This document shows positions 7,808 to 16,104 of a stretch of DNA of 38,480 bases, in pieces. Below the pieces are notes generated by a model that made no database searches, had not been told where the DNA came from, and saw nothing but the letters and a program-made list of their open reading frames with translations. The DNA comes from Nocardiopsis endophytica (GTDB taxonomy: Bacteria > Actinomycetota > Actinomycetes > Streptosporangiales > Streptosporangiaceae), in NCBI RefSeq assembly GCF_027706725.1, contig NZ_JAQFWQ010000066.1, positions 1 through 38,480 of the forward strand. The letters run 5' to 3'. The translations under genes and the position numbers were made by a program. Position 1 is the first letter of the stretch. Each line of letters begins with the position of its first letter.

Positions 7808-9838
7808 TTACCAGCCGTCCTGGCCTGGGCCGCCCTCTAGGTCGACGCCTCCGTGCAGCAAGGTGTGCAACCGCAGTGCCGTCTGGATCTCCAGGGCCCG
7901 CTGCGGGGACTGCCAGTCGCGGCCCAGCAGCCGTCCCACCCGTTCCAGCCTCTGCGTCACCGTGTTCACGTGGACGTGCAGCGCGTCCTTCGCCTTCGCC
8001 GGGCTCGCGCCGTGCGCGAAGTACGCCCGCAACGTCTCCGTCAGCGCCGTCCCCTTCTCCGCGTCGTAGGCGAGGACCGGCCCCAGCGTCGCCTCCACGA
8101 ACCCGCGCACGTCCCGATCGCCGCCCAGCAGCAGGCCCAGGAACCCCAGGTCCTCCGGGCGGGCCACCTCGCCCGCGCGCCCCAGCGCCGTCAGTGCCCG
8201 CAGGCACCTCCGGGCCTCCGCGAACGCCTCCCGCACACCCGCCGGTCCCGGACGCGTCCCCGCCACACCCGCCGTCACCTGCGCGTTCACCGCGGCCGAC
8301 AGTGCCTTTGCCGCGGCCGCGCCCTCACCGTGCGGCAGCACCAGCACGGTCACCGGCCCCCGCGCCCCCGCCAGCCCGCCGCCGGTCTCCGCCAGGTGCA
8401 GCGCCGCCGACGCCAGCCGCCCCGCGTGCGCCCCCGGCGCCTCGGCCGCCACCGCCTCGTACGGGGCGTCCAGGTCCACTCCCAACCGGGCCGCCCGGTG
8501 GCGCAGCGTGTCCGCCCACGCCCCGTCGGCCCCGTCCGTCCCCGGGCCGTCCAGCAGGGCGTCCAGCAGCGCCGTGCGCACCCGGTGCTCGGCCTCGCTC
8601 GCCGACCGCCGCACCACCAGCAGCAGCGCGATCACCATCGCCGCGCGCTCCAGGATCCGCAGGTCGGCCGCGTCCAGCCGGACCCCCTCCAGGACGAGCG
8701 TGCCCAGCGGCTCGCCGCCCGCCATCACCGGAGCCGCGCACACCCTCTCGCCCTGCACCACACGGCCGCCGGCCCGCGCCGCGCGGACGGCCTCCTCGAC
8801 CGCCCGGAGGTCCGTTCCGCTCTCGTCACCGCCCCCGTCCGCGGCGTCCTCGGCCCCTGCCCCGGCGCCTTCGATGGCCGCCCGGCCCGCCCCGGCGACC
8901 GGCGGGGGTTCGCCCACCAGGTGCGCCCGGCCGCCCAGGACCTCGCTGACGGCCGCCTCCACGTCCTCCACGCCGCCGCCGCGCAGCACCAGGTCGGTGA
9001 AGCGCTCGTGGGCGGCGGCGGCCCGCTCCACCCCGGCGCTGTGCTCGGTGAGCCGCTGGTTGACCTCGCCCAGCTCCTCCAGCGCCGCCCGGGTGTCCTC
9101 CAGCAGCCCCGCGTTGTCGATGGCGATGGAGGCGTGCGCGGCCAGCGACCCCAGCAGCGCCACCTCCTCGTGCGAGAACGGCCGCTCGCGCCGGTTGGCC
9201 GCGAACAGCACCCCGATCACCCGCCCGTTGAGCTGCAGCGGCACCCCGAGGATCGCGACCAGGCCCTCCTCCCGCACACCGGCGTCGATGTCGTCGGTGT
9301 GCAGGAACCGGGCGTCGTTGAGGTAGTTGGCGGTGACGTAGGGCAGCGCCGTCTGGGCCACCAGCCCGCCCAGGCCGTCGCCGGGGCTGAGCCGCAGCCG
9401 CTGGAACCGGGCCGAGACCGATCCGGAGGTGACCCGCATGCTGGTGCCGCCGTCGTCGCGCTCCTGGTCGCGCAGGGTCAGGTAGGCGGTGTCGGTCCCC
9501 AGCAGGTTGCGGGCGCGGTCGACGATGGCGTGCAGCACCCGGTCCAGGTCGCGCATGCCCGCCAGGTCGCTCGCGGTCTCGTAGAGCGCCGCCAGCTCCG
9601 ATTCGCGCCGCCGCCGGTCGGCCAGCACCGACCGCACCTCCAGCGCCAGCACCTTGGTGGTCTCCAGCTCGGCGAGGCGTTCGGGGTCCCACCCGGCCGC
9701 CCGCGCGTCCATCAGGGGGCGCTCGTACTCCACGGCCGGGGCGTCGCGCAGCAGCAGGCGCAGGAACCAGGTCTGCGGCCCCTCGCCGCCGACCGGGCCG
9801 GGCAGCGGGGCCGCGGGCCGGTTCAGGTCGCGCTCCAA
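7808..9838 (-). CDS. GAF-domain PucR-family transcriptional regulator
   Basis: About 676 aa. A short N-terminal helical region is followed by a GAF sensor domain (about 83-235; segments such as ARNLLGTDTAYLTL and GLGGLVAQT), a coiled helical linker (about 240-300), a second poorly defined regulatory region, and the C-terminal PucR-type HTH (about 600-665, KAKDALHVHVNTVTQRLERV). It is probably a ligand-sensing DNA-binding regulator. The frame runs open far upstream, but protein-like composition begins only at the 3' end of bdhA. I chose TTG 9838 (minus strand), which overlaps the bdhA stop by 16 bp and suggests translational coupling; no ATG or GTG fits better. Its pairing with bdhA and a divergent MHS transporter suggests it controls 3-hydroxybutyrate use (inference). 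The gene ends with TAA at 7808-7810. Confidence 0.85.
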   Translation of the reverse strand: MERDLNRPAAPLPGPVGGEGPQTWFLRLLLRDAPAVEYERPLMDARAAGWDPERLAELETTKVLALEVRSVLADRRRRESELAALYETASDLAGMRDLDRVLHAIVDRARNLLGTDTAYLTLRDQERDDGGTSMRVTSGSVSARFQRLRLSPGDGLGGLVAQTALPYVTANYLNDARFLHTDDIDAGVREEGLVAILGVPLQLNGRVIGVLFAANRRERPFSHEEVALLGSLAAHASIAIDNAGLLEDTRAALEELGEVNQRLTEHSAGVERAAAAHERFTDLVLRGGGVEDVEAAVSEVLGGRAHLVGEPPPVAGAGRAAIEGAGAGAEDAADGGGDESGTDLRAVEEAVRAARAGGRVVQGERVCAAPVMAGGEPLGTLVLEGVRLDAADLRILERAAMVIALLLVVRRSASEAEHRVRTALLDALLDGPGTDGADGAWADTLRHRAARLGVDLDAPYEAVAAEAPGAHAGRLASAALHLAETGGGLAGARGPVTVLVLPHGEGAAAAKALSAAVNAQVTAGVAGTRPGPAGVREAFAEARRCLRALTALGRAGEVARPEDLGFLGLLLGGDRDVRGFVEATLGPVLAYDAEKGTALTETLRAYFAHGASPAKAKDALHVHVNTVTQRLERVGRLLGRDWQSPQRALEIQTALRLHTLLHGGVDLEGGPGQDGW

Positions 9839-10608
9839 CCGCCGTCGAGCACGAGCGAGGAGCCGGTGACGAACGCCGCCCCCGGGCCGCACAGGTAGGC
9901 GACCGCCTCGGCCACCTCCTCGGGCTCCAGCAGCCGCTTGAGCGGTGAGCGGGCCAGCAGGACGCGCTCGGCGACCTCCTCGGCCGGGATGGCGTGCGCG
10001 GCCGCCTGCTCGGCGATCTGCCCCTCGACCAGCGGGGTGCGCACGTATCCCGGGCAGACGCAGTTGGAGGTGACGCCGTGCGGCGCGGCCTCGGCCGCCA
10101 CCGCCTTGGAGAAGCCCTCCAGGGCGTGCTTGGCCGTGGTGTAGGCGGACTTGTAGGGGGAGGCGCGCAGTCCGTGCACCGAGGAGATGTTCACGATCCG
10201 GCCCCATCCCCGGGCGTACATGTGCGGGAGCGCGGCGCGCACGATGCGGAAGGGCGACTCGACCATCACCCTCATCATCAGGGCGAAGCGCTCGGGAGGG
10301 AAGTCCTCGACGGGCGCGACCGTCTGCATGCCGGCGTTGTTGACGACGATGTCGGCGCCCTCGCCGAGGGCCGCCGCCGTCGCCGGGTCGTCGAGGTCGA
10401 CCACGCGGGGCCGTCCCGCGCCGCCGGCGGCGAGCTCTTCGACCCCGTCGGCGTCGCGGTCGACCAGGAGCACGTCGGCCCCGGCGGCGGACAGGCGCAG
10501 CGCGCAGGCGCGGCCGATGCCGGAGGCCGCCCCGGTCACCACGGCCGTCCGCCCCTCCAGGTCGAGCGGTCCGGCCAGGGGCCCGGGGCGCTGCTCGGTG
10601 GTGGTCAT
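9823..10608 (-). CDS. bdhA: D-3-hydroxybutyrate dehydrogenase (SDR family)
   Basis: 261-aa classical short-chain dehydrogenase, NAD-dependent, interconverting 3-hydroxybutyrate and acetoacetate in the cytosol. It has the TGAASGIG cofactor motif (25-32), NNAG (90-93), and catalytic S143, Y156 and K160. The stretches SVHGLRASPYKSAY and CPGYVRTPLVEGQI are typical of 3-hydroxybutyrate dehydrogenases rather than SDRs in general, which supports the specific name. ATG 10608 is preceded by GGTGAGGA at a good distance. The reading frame stays open about 210 bases upstream but has no conserved sequence there. It overlaps the PucR-type regulator by 16 bp and is divergent from an MHS transporter nearly 1 kb away. 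Possible jobs are PHB breakdown or ketone-body catabolism; no PHB synthase or CoA-transferase is present in the window. Confidence 0.9.
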   Translation of the reverse strand: MTTTEQRPGPLAGPLDLEGRTAVVTGAASGIGRACALRLSAAGADVLLVDRDADGVEELAAGGAGRPRVVDLDDPATAAALGEGADIVVNNAGMQTVAPVEDFPPERFALMMRVMVESPFRIVRAALPHMYARGWGRIVNISSVHGLRASPYKSAYTTAKHALEGFSKAVAAEAAPHGVTSNCVCPGYVRTPLVEGQIAEQAAAHAIPAEEVAERVLLARSPLKRLLEPEEVAEAVAYLCGPGAAFVTGSSLVLDGGWSAT

Positions 10609-10928
10609 GGCGTCCTCACCTCGTCTCGTCGCACGCACCGGCGGGCCGGCGCTCCGACCGCCCGAAGGGCGGGGGAGCGGGAGCGCAGGGGATCGACGGC
10701 CCCGCTCGGCGCTCGTCAGGCGCCGTCGCGGCGGCCCGGGATCAATGTAGGCGGGCTCCGTCGAATCGGTCATGTCGGCACAGACCACACAGGTGACGGT
10801 ATCCATGTGCGCCAAAGCCATGCGGCTGTGCCGCTCTCCGGAACGGCGGGTCCCCCGCTCCCTGCCGCGCCCGGCTGCCGGGCCGCCGGGCGGAGGGCGG
10901 TGACGAAACCGCTGGAGCCGGGCGGTTC
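10609..10928. other. Intergenic region, first part of the bdhA / MHS divergent gap
   Basis: No gene seen. It must hold the bdhA promoter; no strong -35/-10 pair stands out. GC-rich inverted segments are present but not distinctive. Confidence 0.4.
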
Positions 10929-11102
10929 CTTAGAGCTCGCGCGGATAGGCGGGCGCGCCGCAGGGGCCGAGCCTCGCGCCCCGCCGCCGACCGCCGCCCC
11001 CGTGTCGTTGATCTCGGGGAAGCCGGGGTAAAAACGGACAGCATAAGCCCGACTTCCCCGAGATCAACGCCGAGCACGCCCGCCCATCCGCGCGGGCTCT
11101 TA
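10929..11102. repeat. Dispersed hairpin element, subfamily A, with outer arms
   Basis: The core hairpin is 11006-11069 (GTTGATCTCGGGGAAG, pairing with CTTCCCCGAGATCAAC). It is identical over about 63 bp, loop included, to 16751-16813. Outer inverted arms lie at 10930-10957 and 11071-11101, matching the pattern TAAGAGCCCGCGCGGA then GGCGGGCG. Single copies of the outer arm also flank the cores at 16751 and 30833, so the arm belongs to the element. Confidence 0.85.
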
Positions 11103-11400
11103 GCCCTGCCTGCCGTCTGCCGGGCCTCTCTCGGTCCGGGTGGGCGGCGCATACCGGGCACACCGGGCGCGACATGCGGGGTCGGGCATCCGCTGCGGTG
11201 AAATGGCCGTCCCAGGGGTGATCGGGTGGCGGAACCGCCGCCTTCGTCGCCTCGGGGCCACCGCCGGAGCTCGGGAGGGAGCCCCGCACCCCCGCCCTTC
11301 CAGGCATGCCGAACGCGCTTCAGGTGTGTCCGGTGTGAAGTGCGGTCTCCGGCGATCCTGTGCGGCGAAACAGGTGTTTTGAGCATGATCAGGCGGCGAT
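11103..11400 (+). repeat. Decayed composite repeat module
   Basis: Contains, in order, a fragment of the 215-220-bp unit (CCCTGCCTGCCG near 11104), the conserved spacer with ATACCGGGCA (about 11145-11175), and two degenerate direct copies of the subfamily C element (about 11184-11235 and 11349-11400, each with GGCATCC- or GGCGATCC-like starts and TGATCNGG). The order A hairpin, spacer, C element matches module 1. No gene is visible. Confidence 0.6.
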
Positions 11401-11594
11401 CCCCCGTCGCCGCGGCATGTGGCCCACCGACACCGCGCGGCCCTCATCCCCGTGTGCGCCCCCTATGGTTCCCGCCACACCCGGGGCCTACCTTGCTCGT
11501 GCCGGGCCTGTGACCTCGTGTCCCGGGCCGGAGAAACGGCCGGCCGTCCGATCACCAGATCCCCCGACACTGCACCCCGAAAAGGTGGACGCCC

Positions 11595-12986
11595 ATGGCA
11601 TCGACGCGCGCCCCCGCCTCCCGCGGATCGTTCGCGAAGGTGGTGACCTCCAGCCTCATCGGCACCACCATCGAGTGGTACGACTTCTTCCTCTACGGAT
11701 CGGCGGCCGCCCTCGTCTTCGGCACCGTCTTCTTCCCCGACGCCGACCCCCTCACCGGGGTCCTCCTCTCCTTCGGCACCTACGCCGTCGGCTTCGTCGC
11801 CCGCCCCCTCGGCGGCCTCGTCTTCGGGCACTTCGGCGACCGAACCGGCCGCAAGCGCCTGCTCGTCATCAGCCTGTTGATGATGGGCGCCGCCACCTTC
11901 GCCATCGGGCTGCTCCCGGGGTACGCCACCATCGGCATCGCCGCGCCGCTCCTGCTCATCCTCCTCCGCGTCATCCAGGGCTTCGCCCTCGGCGGCGAGT
12001 GGGGCGGCGCCGTCCTGCTCGTCTCCGAGCACGGAAGCGCCCGGCACCGCGGCTTCTGGGCCTCCTGGCCGCAGGCCGGGGTGCCCTGCGGCAACCTGCT
12101 GGCGACCGCCGTGCTGGCGGTGCTGGCCGCCGTCCAGCCTGCCGAGGCCTTCGACGCCTGGGGCTGGCGCATCCCGTTCCTGCTGTCCGGGCTGCTGGTC
12201 CTCATCGGCCTGTACATCCGCCTGGCCGTCTCGGAGTCCCCGGTGTTCCTGGAGGCCGCCCGCAAGGCCGAGGCCTCCGCGCAGGCGTCCGGCCCCGCCG
12301 AGCGCGCGCCCCTCGTCGGCGTCCTGCGCGACCACTGGCGCGAGCTGCTGGTGGCGATGGGCGTCCGCGTCGCCGAGAACATCTCCTACTACGTGATCAC
12401 CGCGTTCATCCTGGTCTACGCGGTGCAGGAGGCCGGGGTCGAGCGCGGAACGGTGCTCAACGCCCTGCTCGTGGCGGCGGTGGTCCAGCTCGCGGCGATC
12501 CCGCTGTGGGGCGCCCTGTCCGACAGGGTGGGCCGCCGCCCCGTGGTCGCCTTCGGCGCCGCCGGGGTCGGCGTGTGGATGTTCGTCTTCTTCCCGCTGG
12601 TCGACCGGGCGGGCTTCGGGGCGATCCTCGCCGCCGCCGGGGTGGGGCTGGTCCTGCACGCCGCCATGTACGGCCCACAGGCCGCCTACTTCTCCGAGCT
12701 GTTCGGCACCCGCACGCGCTACTCGGGCGCGTCCATCGGCTACCAGCTCGCCTCGATCGTCGCCGGGGGACTGGCCCCGCTGATCGCCACCTCCCTGCTT
12801 GCGGCGTTCGCCTCGGCGGTGCCGGTGGCCGTGTACGTGGCCGGGGCGGCGGTGCTCACCCTGGTGGCGGTGGCCGCCTCCCCGGAGACCCGCGCCCGCG
12901 ACCTGGGAGACGGCGGCGGGTCGGGCGCGGAGCCGGCCGGGGACGCGGGCGCGGCCCCGGCGGAGGGTCAGGCCGGGTCCCGGTAG
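11595..12986 (+). CDS. MHS-family MFS transporter (metabolite:H+ symporter)
   Basis: 463-aa symporter of the MHS family (the ProP/ShiA/KgtP/citrate permease group), which imports organic acids or osmolytes with protons. Diagnostic sequences are GTTIEWYDFFLYG at about 23-35, GHFGDRTGRKRLL between helices 2 and 3, GFALGGEWGGA near helix 4, and SDRVGRRP in the second half. About 12 transmembrane segments are visible. ATG 11595 has AAGGTGG upstream with suitable spacing. It is divergent from bdhA and its putative regulator, so 3-hydroxybutyrate or another short organic acid is a reasonable guess for substrate; sequence alone does not fix it. The last 19 bases overlap the convergent thioesterase gene. 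Confidence 0.9.
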   Translation: MASTRAPASRGSFAKVVTSSLIGTTIEWYDFFLYGSAAALVFGTVFFPDADPLTGVLLSFGTYAVGFVARPLGGLVFGHFGDRTGRKRLLVISLLMMGAATFAIGLLPGYATIGIAAPLLLILLRVIQGFALGGEWGGAVLLVSEHGSARHRGFWASWPQAGVPCGNLLATAVLAVLAAVQPAEAFDAWGWRIPFLLSGLLVLIGLYIRLAVSESPVFLEAARKAEASAQASGPAERAPLVGVLRDHWRELLVAMGVRVAENISYYVITAFILVYAVQEAGVERGTVLNALLVAAVVQLAAIPLWGALSDRVGRRPVVAFGAAGVGVWMFVFFPLVDRAGFGAILAAAGVGLVLHAAMYGPQAAYFSELFGTRTRYSGASIGYQLASIVAGGLAPLIATSLLAAFASAVPVAVYVAGAAVLTLVAVAASPETRARDLGDGGGSGAEPAGDAGAAPAEGQAGSR

Positions 12987-13504
12987 CCCTCCAGGTACTC
13001 CAGCTCGGCGGGGGTGAGCCGGCGCGACCGCTGCCGCTCCAGGTCGTAGCCGACGATGACGGACTCGGCGCGCAGGTAGACCCGCTCGTCGTCGAGGATC
13101 TCGTAGGCCAGCCGGAAGCTGGCCCCGCGGACCTCGGTGACGCGGGTCTCCACCCGCACGGGGTCCCGCCGCAGCAGCAGCGGGGCCACGTAGTCCACCT
13201 CGTGGCGGGCCACCACCATGGCGCCGAGAGGGCCGTCGCCATCGCCGTCGCCGCCCGGGGCGTCCCACCTCAGGAACGCGATGCGGGCGTCCTCCAGGTA
13301 GGTCAGCATCCGCACGTTGTTCACGTGGTTCAGCGGGTCCAGGTCGGCGAAGCGCACGTGGGCGAGGTGCACGTGGCGCCGTCCGCGCTCCGGCGCGGCG
13401 GCGCCGTCCCCGGCCGTGTTCCCGGCCGCCTCCGCGGCCTGCGTGCTCTGCGGTTCCGTCCCGGTGTCCAGCACGTTGTTCCCCGTCCCCCTGGTCCGAC
13501 TCAT
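12968..13504 (-). CDS. Hotdog-fold acyl-CoA thioesterase (4HBT type)
   Basis: 178 aa. The single hotdog domain runs from about residue 45, with VRFADLDPLNHVNNVRMLTY carrying the 4HBT active-site Asp and the conserved HVNN. It probably hydrolyses a fatty- or aromatic-acyl-CoA. The first 43 residues or so are Ala/Gly/Thr-rich and unlike the family, so a later GTG start just before the domain is possible. I kept ATG 13504 because GGAAGG lies four bases upstream. A 12-bp palindrome ATACC-AG-GGTAT (13523-13534) lies 20-30 bases upstream and may be a promoter or operator site. It overlaps the MHS transporter by 19 bp at the 3' end and follows the peptidase gene on the same strand after a strong hairpin. 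Confidence 0.85.
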   Translation of the reverse strand: MSRTRGTGNNVLDTGTEPQSTQAAEAAGNTAGDGAAAPERGRRHVHLAHVRFADLDPLNHVNNVRMLTYLEDARIAFLRWDAPGGDGDGDGPLGAMVVARHEVDYVAPLLLRRDPVRVETRVTEVRGASFRLAYEILDDERVYLRAESVIVGYDLERQRSRRLTPAELEYLEGYRDPA

Positions 13505-13551
13505 GGCCCTTCCGGGCACGGCATACCAGGGTATCGGGGGTCCCGACCGGC

Positions 13552-13583
13552 GTCCGGGGCGGGGCGGACGCGCCGCCCCGGAC
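13552..13583 (-). terminator. Perfect GC hairpin after the S9 peptidase gene
   Basis: 11-bp perfect stem GTCCGGGGCGG/CCGCCCCGGAC with a 10-nt loop, starting 23 bases after the peptidase stop on the minus strand. It probably separates this gene from the thioesterase. Confidence 0.6.
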
Positions 13584-13605
13584 GGGACGCCCCGGCCCGC
13601 CCCGG

Positions 13606-15756
13606 TCACTCCTCGGTCGACGCGTCGCCGCCCAAGCCCGTGTACCGGGCCAGGAACGCCAACTGGTGCGCGCTGAGCGCCACGCTCCGGCTCACCGACC
13701 GCGCGCTGTGCCCCACCTGGGCCTCCCGGCGGATCAGCACCGGCCGCTCCTCCGGCGGCGCCGCCGTGGCGTGCTGAAGCGCCGCGCACATCTTCCGCGC
13801 GTGCAGGGGGTCCACCCGGGTGTCGTTGTCGAAGACGGTGAACAGCGTCGCCGGGTACCGCACCCCCTCACGCACCCTGTGGTACGGCGAGTAGGCCAGC
13901 AGCCACTCCAGCTCCTCCGGCACGTCGGCGCTGCCGTACTCCACGCTCCACAGCCGGCCGAGCCCGAACCGCTCGTAGCGCACCATGTCCAGCAGCGGCG
14001 CCGATGAGACGGCGGCGGCGAACAGGTCCGGGCGCTGCGTGAGGGCCGCGCCCACCAGCAGCCCGCCGTTGCTGCCGCCCATCACCGCCAGCCCGTCGGC
14101 GCGGGCCGTGCCCGAGGACACCAGGTGCTCGGCGGCGGCGACGCAGTCGTCGAAGACGTTCTGCTTGGACCCGAGCATCCCCGCCCGGTGCCACTCCTCG
14201 CCCTCCTCCAGGCCGCCGCGCAGGTTGGCCACGGCGTAGGCGCCCCCGGCCCGCACCCACGCCAGGATGGTGGCCGAGTACCCGGGCGTCATGGAGATGG
14301 AGAAGCCGCCGTAGCCGTACAGCACCGTGGGCCGCGGCCGGTCGCCCCCGCCTGCCGCCCCGTCCCCGCCGGCCCCCTCGTCCCCGTCGTCGGGGCGGAT
14401 CACCAGCATCCGTACCGGGGTGCCGTCCCGGGAGACCGCCACCTGCTGCTCGGTGCGGACCGGGGGCAGGTCGAGCCCGTCGGCGCCCGGCGCCGACGCC
14501 CACCGCTCCAGCCGCCCGGTGCGCGCGTCAAGGCGGTGCACCTCCACGGGCGTGGTGTGGTCGGTGTAGGTGAACCACACCTCGTGCCCGCCCTCGGGGC
14601 GGTCCATCAGGCCGCCGACGCTTCCCAGGCCGGGCAGGCGCACCGTCTCCAGCAGCTCCCCCGTGGCCAGGTCGTGCCGCGTGACCTCGCTGATCGCGTG
14701 CCGCCGCCAGGAGGCCACCACCTGGGGGCGCTCCAGCTCCGGCCCGTCGAGCAGCGCGTAGTCGTCCAGCACCGCCTCCGGGTCGGGCCCGATGAGGGTG
14801 CGCCAGTTCTCCGCCCCGGGGTCGGCGGGGTCGCCCACGCACAGGCGGCCGCGCGGGGAGTCCCGGTCGGTGAACAGGTACAGCCGCCCGTCCCGCCCCA
14901 CGTGCGGGGAGGCCTCGGCGTCCACGCCCACCTGCACGGGGCGCAGCCGCGGCTCCTCCAGGGGGCCGTCACGCAGGTCGGCGATCCAGGCGTCGTTGCT
15001 GGCCGAGGTGCCCTCCGAGGCGGTCAGCACCAGGTGGTGCCCGTCGCGCCCGACCGCCACCCCGAAGTACTCGGTCATGCCGCGCCCCTCGCCGAAGACC
15101 GCGGTGTCCGACTCGGCCGGGGCGCCCACCCGGTGCAGGTACACCCGCCGGTGGTACTGGCGCTCGTCCTCGGGGACCTGCTCGGGCGGCAGCCGCCGCA
15201 CGTAGTAGAAGGCCTCCCCGCCGGGCAGCCACGCCACGGGGGAGTACCGGCAGCGGTCGATGGGCCCGTCCACGACCGCCCCGGTGGCCACGTCCATCAC
15301 CCGCAGCAGCGGCTCCTCGTCGCCGCCCTCGGAGACCTGGTAGGCCAGCAGGCGGCCCTCCCGGTCCGGCCGCCAGTAGTCCAGCGTGGTGGTCCCGGCC
15401 GGGTCGAGCGCGTTCGGGTCGACCAGCACCCGCTCCCCCTCGCCGGGGGCCGCGGTCACCAGCACGCCGTGCTCGGCGTCGGGGGCGCGCCGCACGAAGA
15501 ACGACCGCTCGCCGCGCCACACCGGCGGGCCGGTGTACCCGGCGGACAGCAGCGCACGGATGTCGGCGGCGAACCGCTCCTGCCCGGTGAAGCCGCGCGC
15601 CGCGGCGGCGAAGAGCGCGTCCTGGGCCGCGGACCACTCCTTGGTCCGCGCCGCCCCGGCGTCCTCCAGCCACCGGTAGGGGTCGGCGACGCGCCTCCCG
15701 TGCAGCTCGTCCACCAGGTCCTGGCGCTCGGCGAGGGGGTAGCGGAGATCAGGCAT
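13606..15756 (-). CDS. Prolyl oligopeptidase-family serine peptidase (S9)
   Basis: 716-aa cytosolic-type enzyme, the normal length for S9A. The N-terminal segment (YPLAERQDLVDELHGRRVADPYRWLED) and a beta-propeller region (about 75-430) are followed by the alpha/beta-hydrolase domain. Catalytic residues are S562 in GGSNGG, D645 in DNDTRVD and H683 in QVGHSAR. Upstream of the serine, YGYGGF and NLRGG match the family's oxyanion region. The likely activity is cleavage of small peptides after proline. There is no signal peptide. A TAGAGT hexamer at 15763-15768 (minus strand) is six bases before ATG 15756 and there is no Shine-Dalgarno, so the transcript is probably leaderless. Confidence 0.93.
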   Translation of the reverse strand: MPDLRYPLAERQDLVDELHGRRVADPYRWLEDAGAARTKEWSAAQDALFAAAARGFTGQERFAADIRALLSAGYTGPPVWRGERSFFVRRAPDAEHGVLVTAAPGEGERVLVDPNALDPAGTTTLDYWRPDREGRLLAYQVSEGGDEEPLLRVMDVATGAVVDGPIDRCRYSPVAWLPGGEAFYYVRRLPPEQVPEDERQYHRRVYLHRVGAPAESDTAVFGEGRGMTEYFGVAVGRDGHHLVLTASEGTSASNDAWIADLRDGPLEEPRLRPVQVGVDAEASPHVGRDGRLYLFTDRDSPRGRLCVGDPADPGAENWRTLIGPDPEAVLDDYALLDGPELERPQVVASWRRHAISEVTRHDLATGELLETVRLPGLGSVGGLMDRPEGGHEVWFTYTDHTTPVEVHRLDARTGRLERWASAPGADGLDLPPVRTEQQVAVSRDGTPVRMLVIRPDDGDEGAGGDGAAGGGDRPRPTVLYGYGGFSISMTPGYSATILAWVRAGGAYAVANLRGGLEEGEEWHRAGMLGSKQNVFDDCVAAAEHLVSSGTARADGLAVMGGSNGGLLVGAALTQRPDLFAAAVSSAPLLDMVRYERFGLGRLWSVEYGSADVPEELEWLLAYSPYHRVREGVRYPATLFTVFDNDTRVDPLHARKMCAALQHATAAPPEERPVLIRREAQVGHSARSVSRSVALSAHQLAFLARYTGLGGDASTEE

Positions 15757-15768
15757 GCCTGAACTCTA
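15757..15768 (-). promoter_or_regulatory. -10 hexamer TAGAGT for the S9 peptidase gene
   Basis: TAGAGT at 15763-15768 on the minus strand, exactly six bases from ATG 15756. No good -35 at the usual spacing is visible. Confidence 0.5.
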
Positions 15769-15996
15769 CTTAAACGGCCGACAAGGGCGGCGCCGGGCCG
15801 GGAGAAGGGCGGCCGGACCGCGGGGAAAGCGCCCCCGGTCGGCGCGCTTCCCCGATTCCGGGAGAGGTCTGCGCGATTATCGGAGCCCAGTGGTCCAGCG
15901 CCGCCGCGGGAAAACGGGGTGGCGGGGGAGCGGTCGGACAAAGCAAACTTGATTGCGGGACGTCACTCGGCGGGAAACCACCCACGGGAGGTCCGT

Positions 15997-16104
15997 GTGG
16001 AAGAGTCGACAGCGCCGGCCGTCAGGCCGGCCCACAGGGAGGTCTCCTGGCTGGCCGACCGGCTGGCCGGGGTCGAGACACGCAGTCCGGGGGCGGCCGC
16101 ATGA
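15997..16104 (+). CDS. Putative 35-aa peptide, translationally coupled to the HNH gene
   Basis: Short ORF starting GTG 15997 with GGGAGG five bases upstream (15986-15991), ending in ATGA where its TGA (16102-16104) overlaps the ATG of the HNH gene. The middle (PAHREVSWLADRLAGVETR) looks like an amphipathic helix. I recognise no family. The good ribosome site and exact stop-start overlap make coupling plausible even if the peptide has no function of its own; the HNH gene lacks a clear Shine-Dalgarno. Confidence 0.45.
   Translation: MEESTAPAVRPAHREVSWLADRLAGVETRSPGAAA

Noticed and set aside
7853-9898. 681-aa plus-strand frame opposite the PucR-type regulator
   Set aside because: Gln/Arg/His-rich shadow frame; the minus strand carries clear GAF and HTH sequence.
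10609-10821. N-terminal extension of bdhA
   Set aside because: No similarity to short-chain dehydrogenases, and the ATG at 10608 has a good Shine-Dalgarno.
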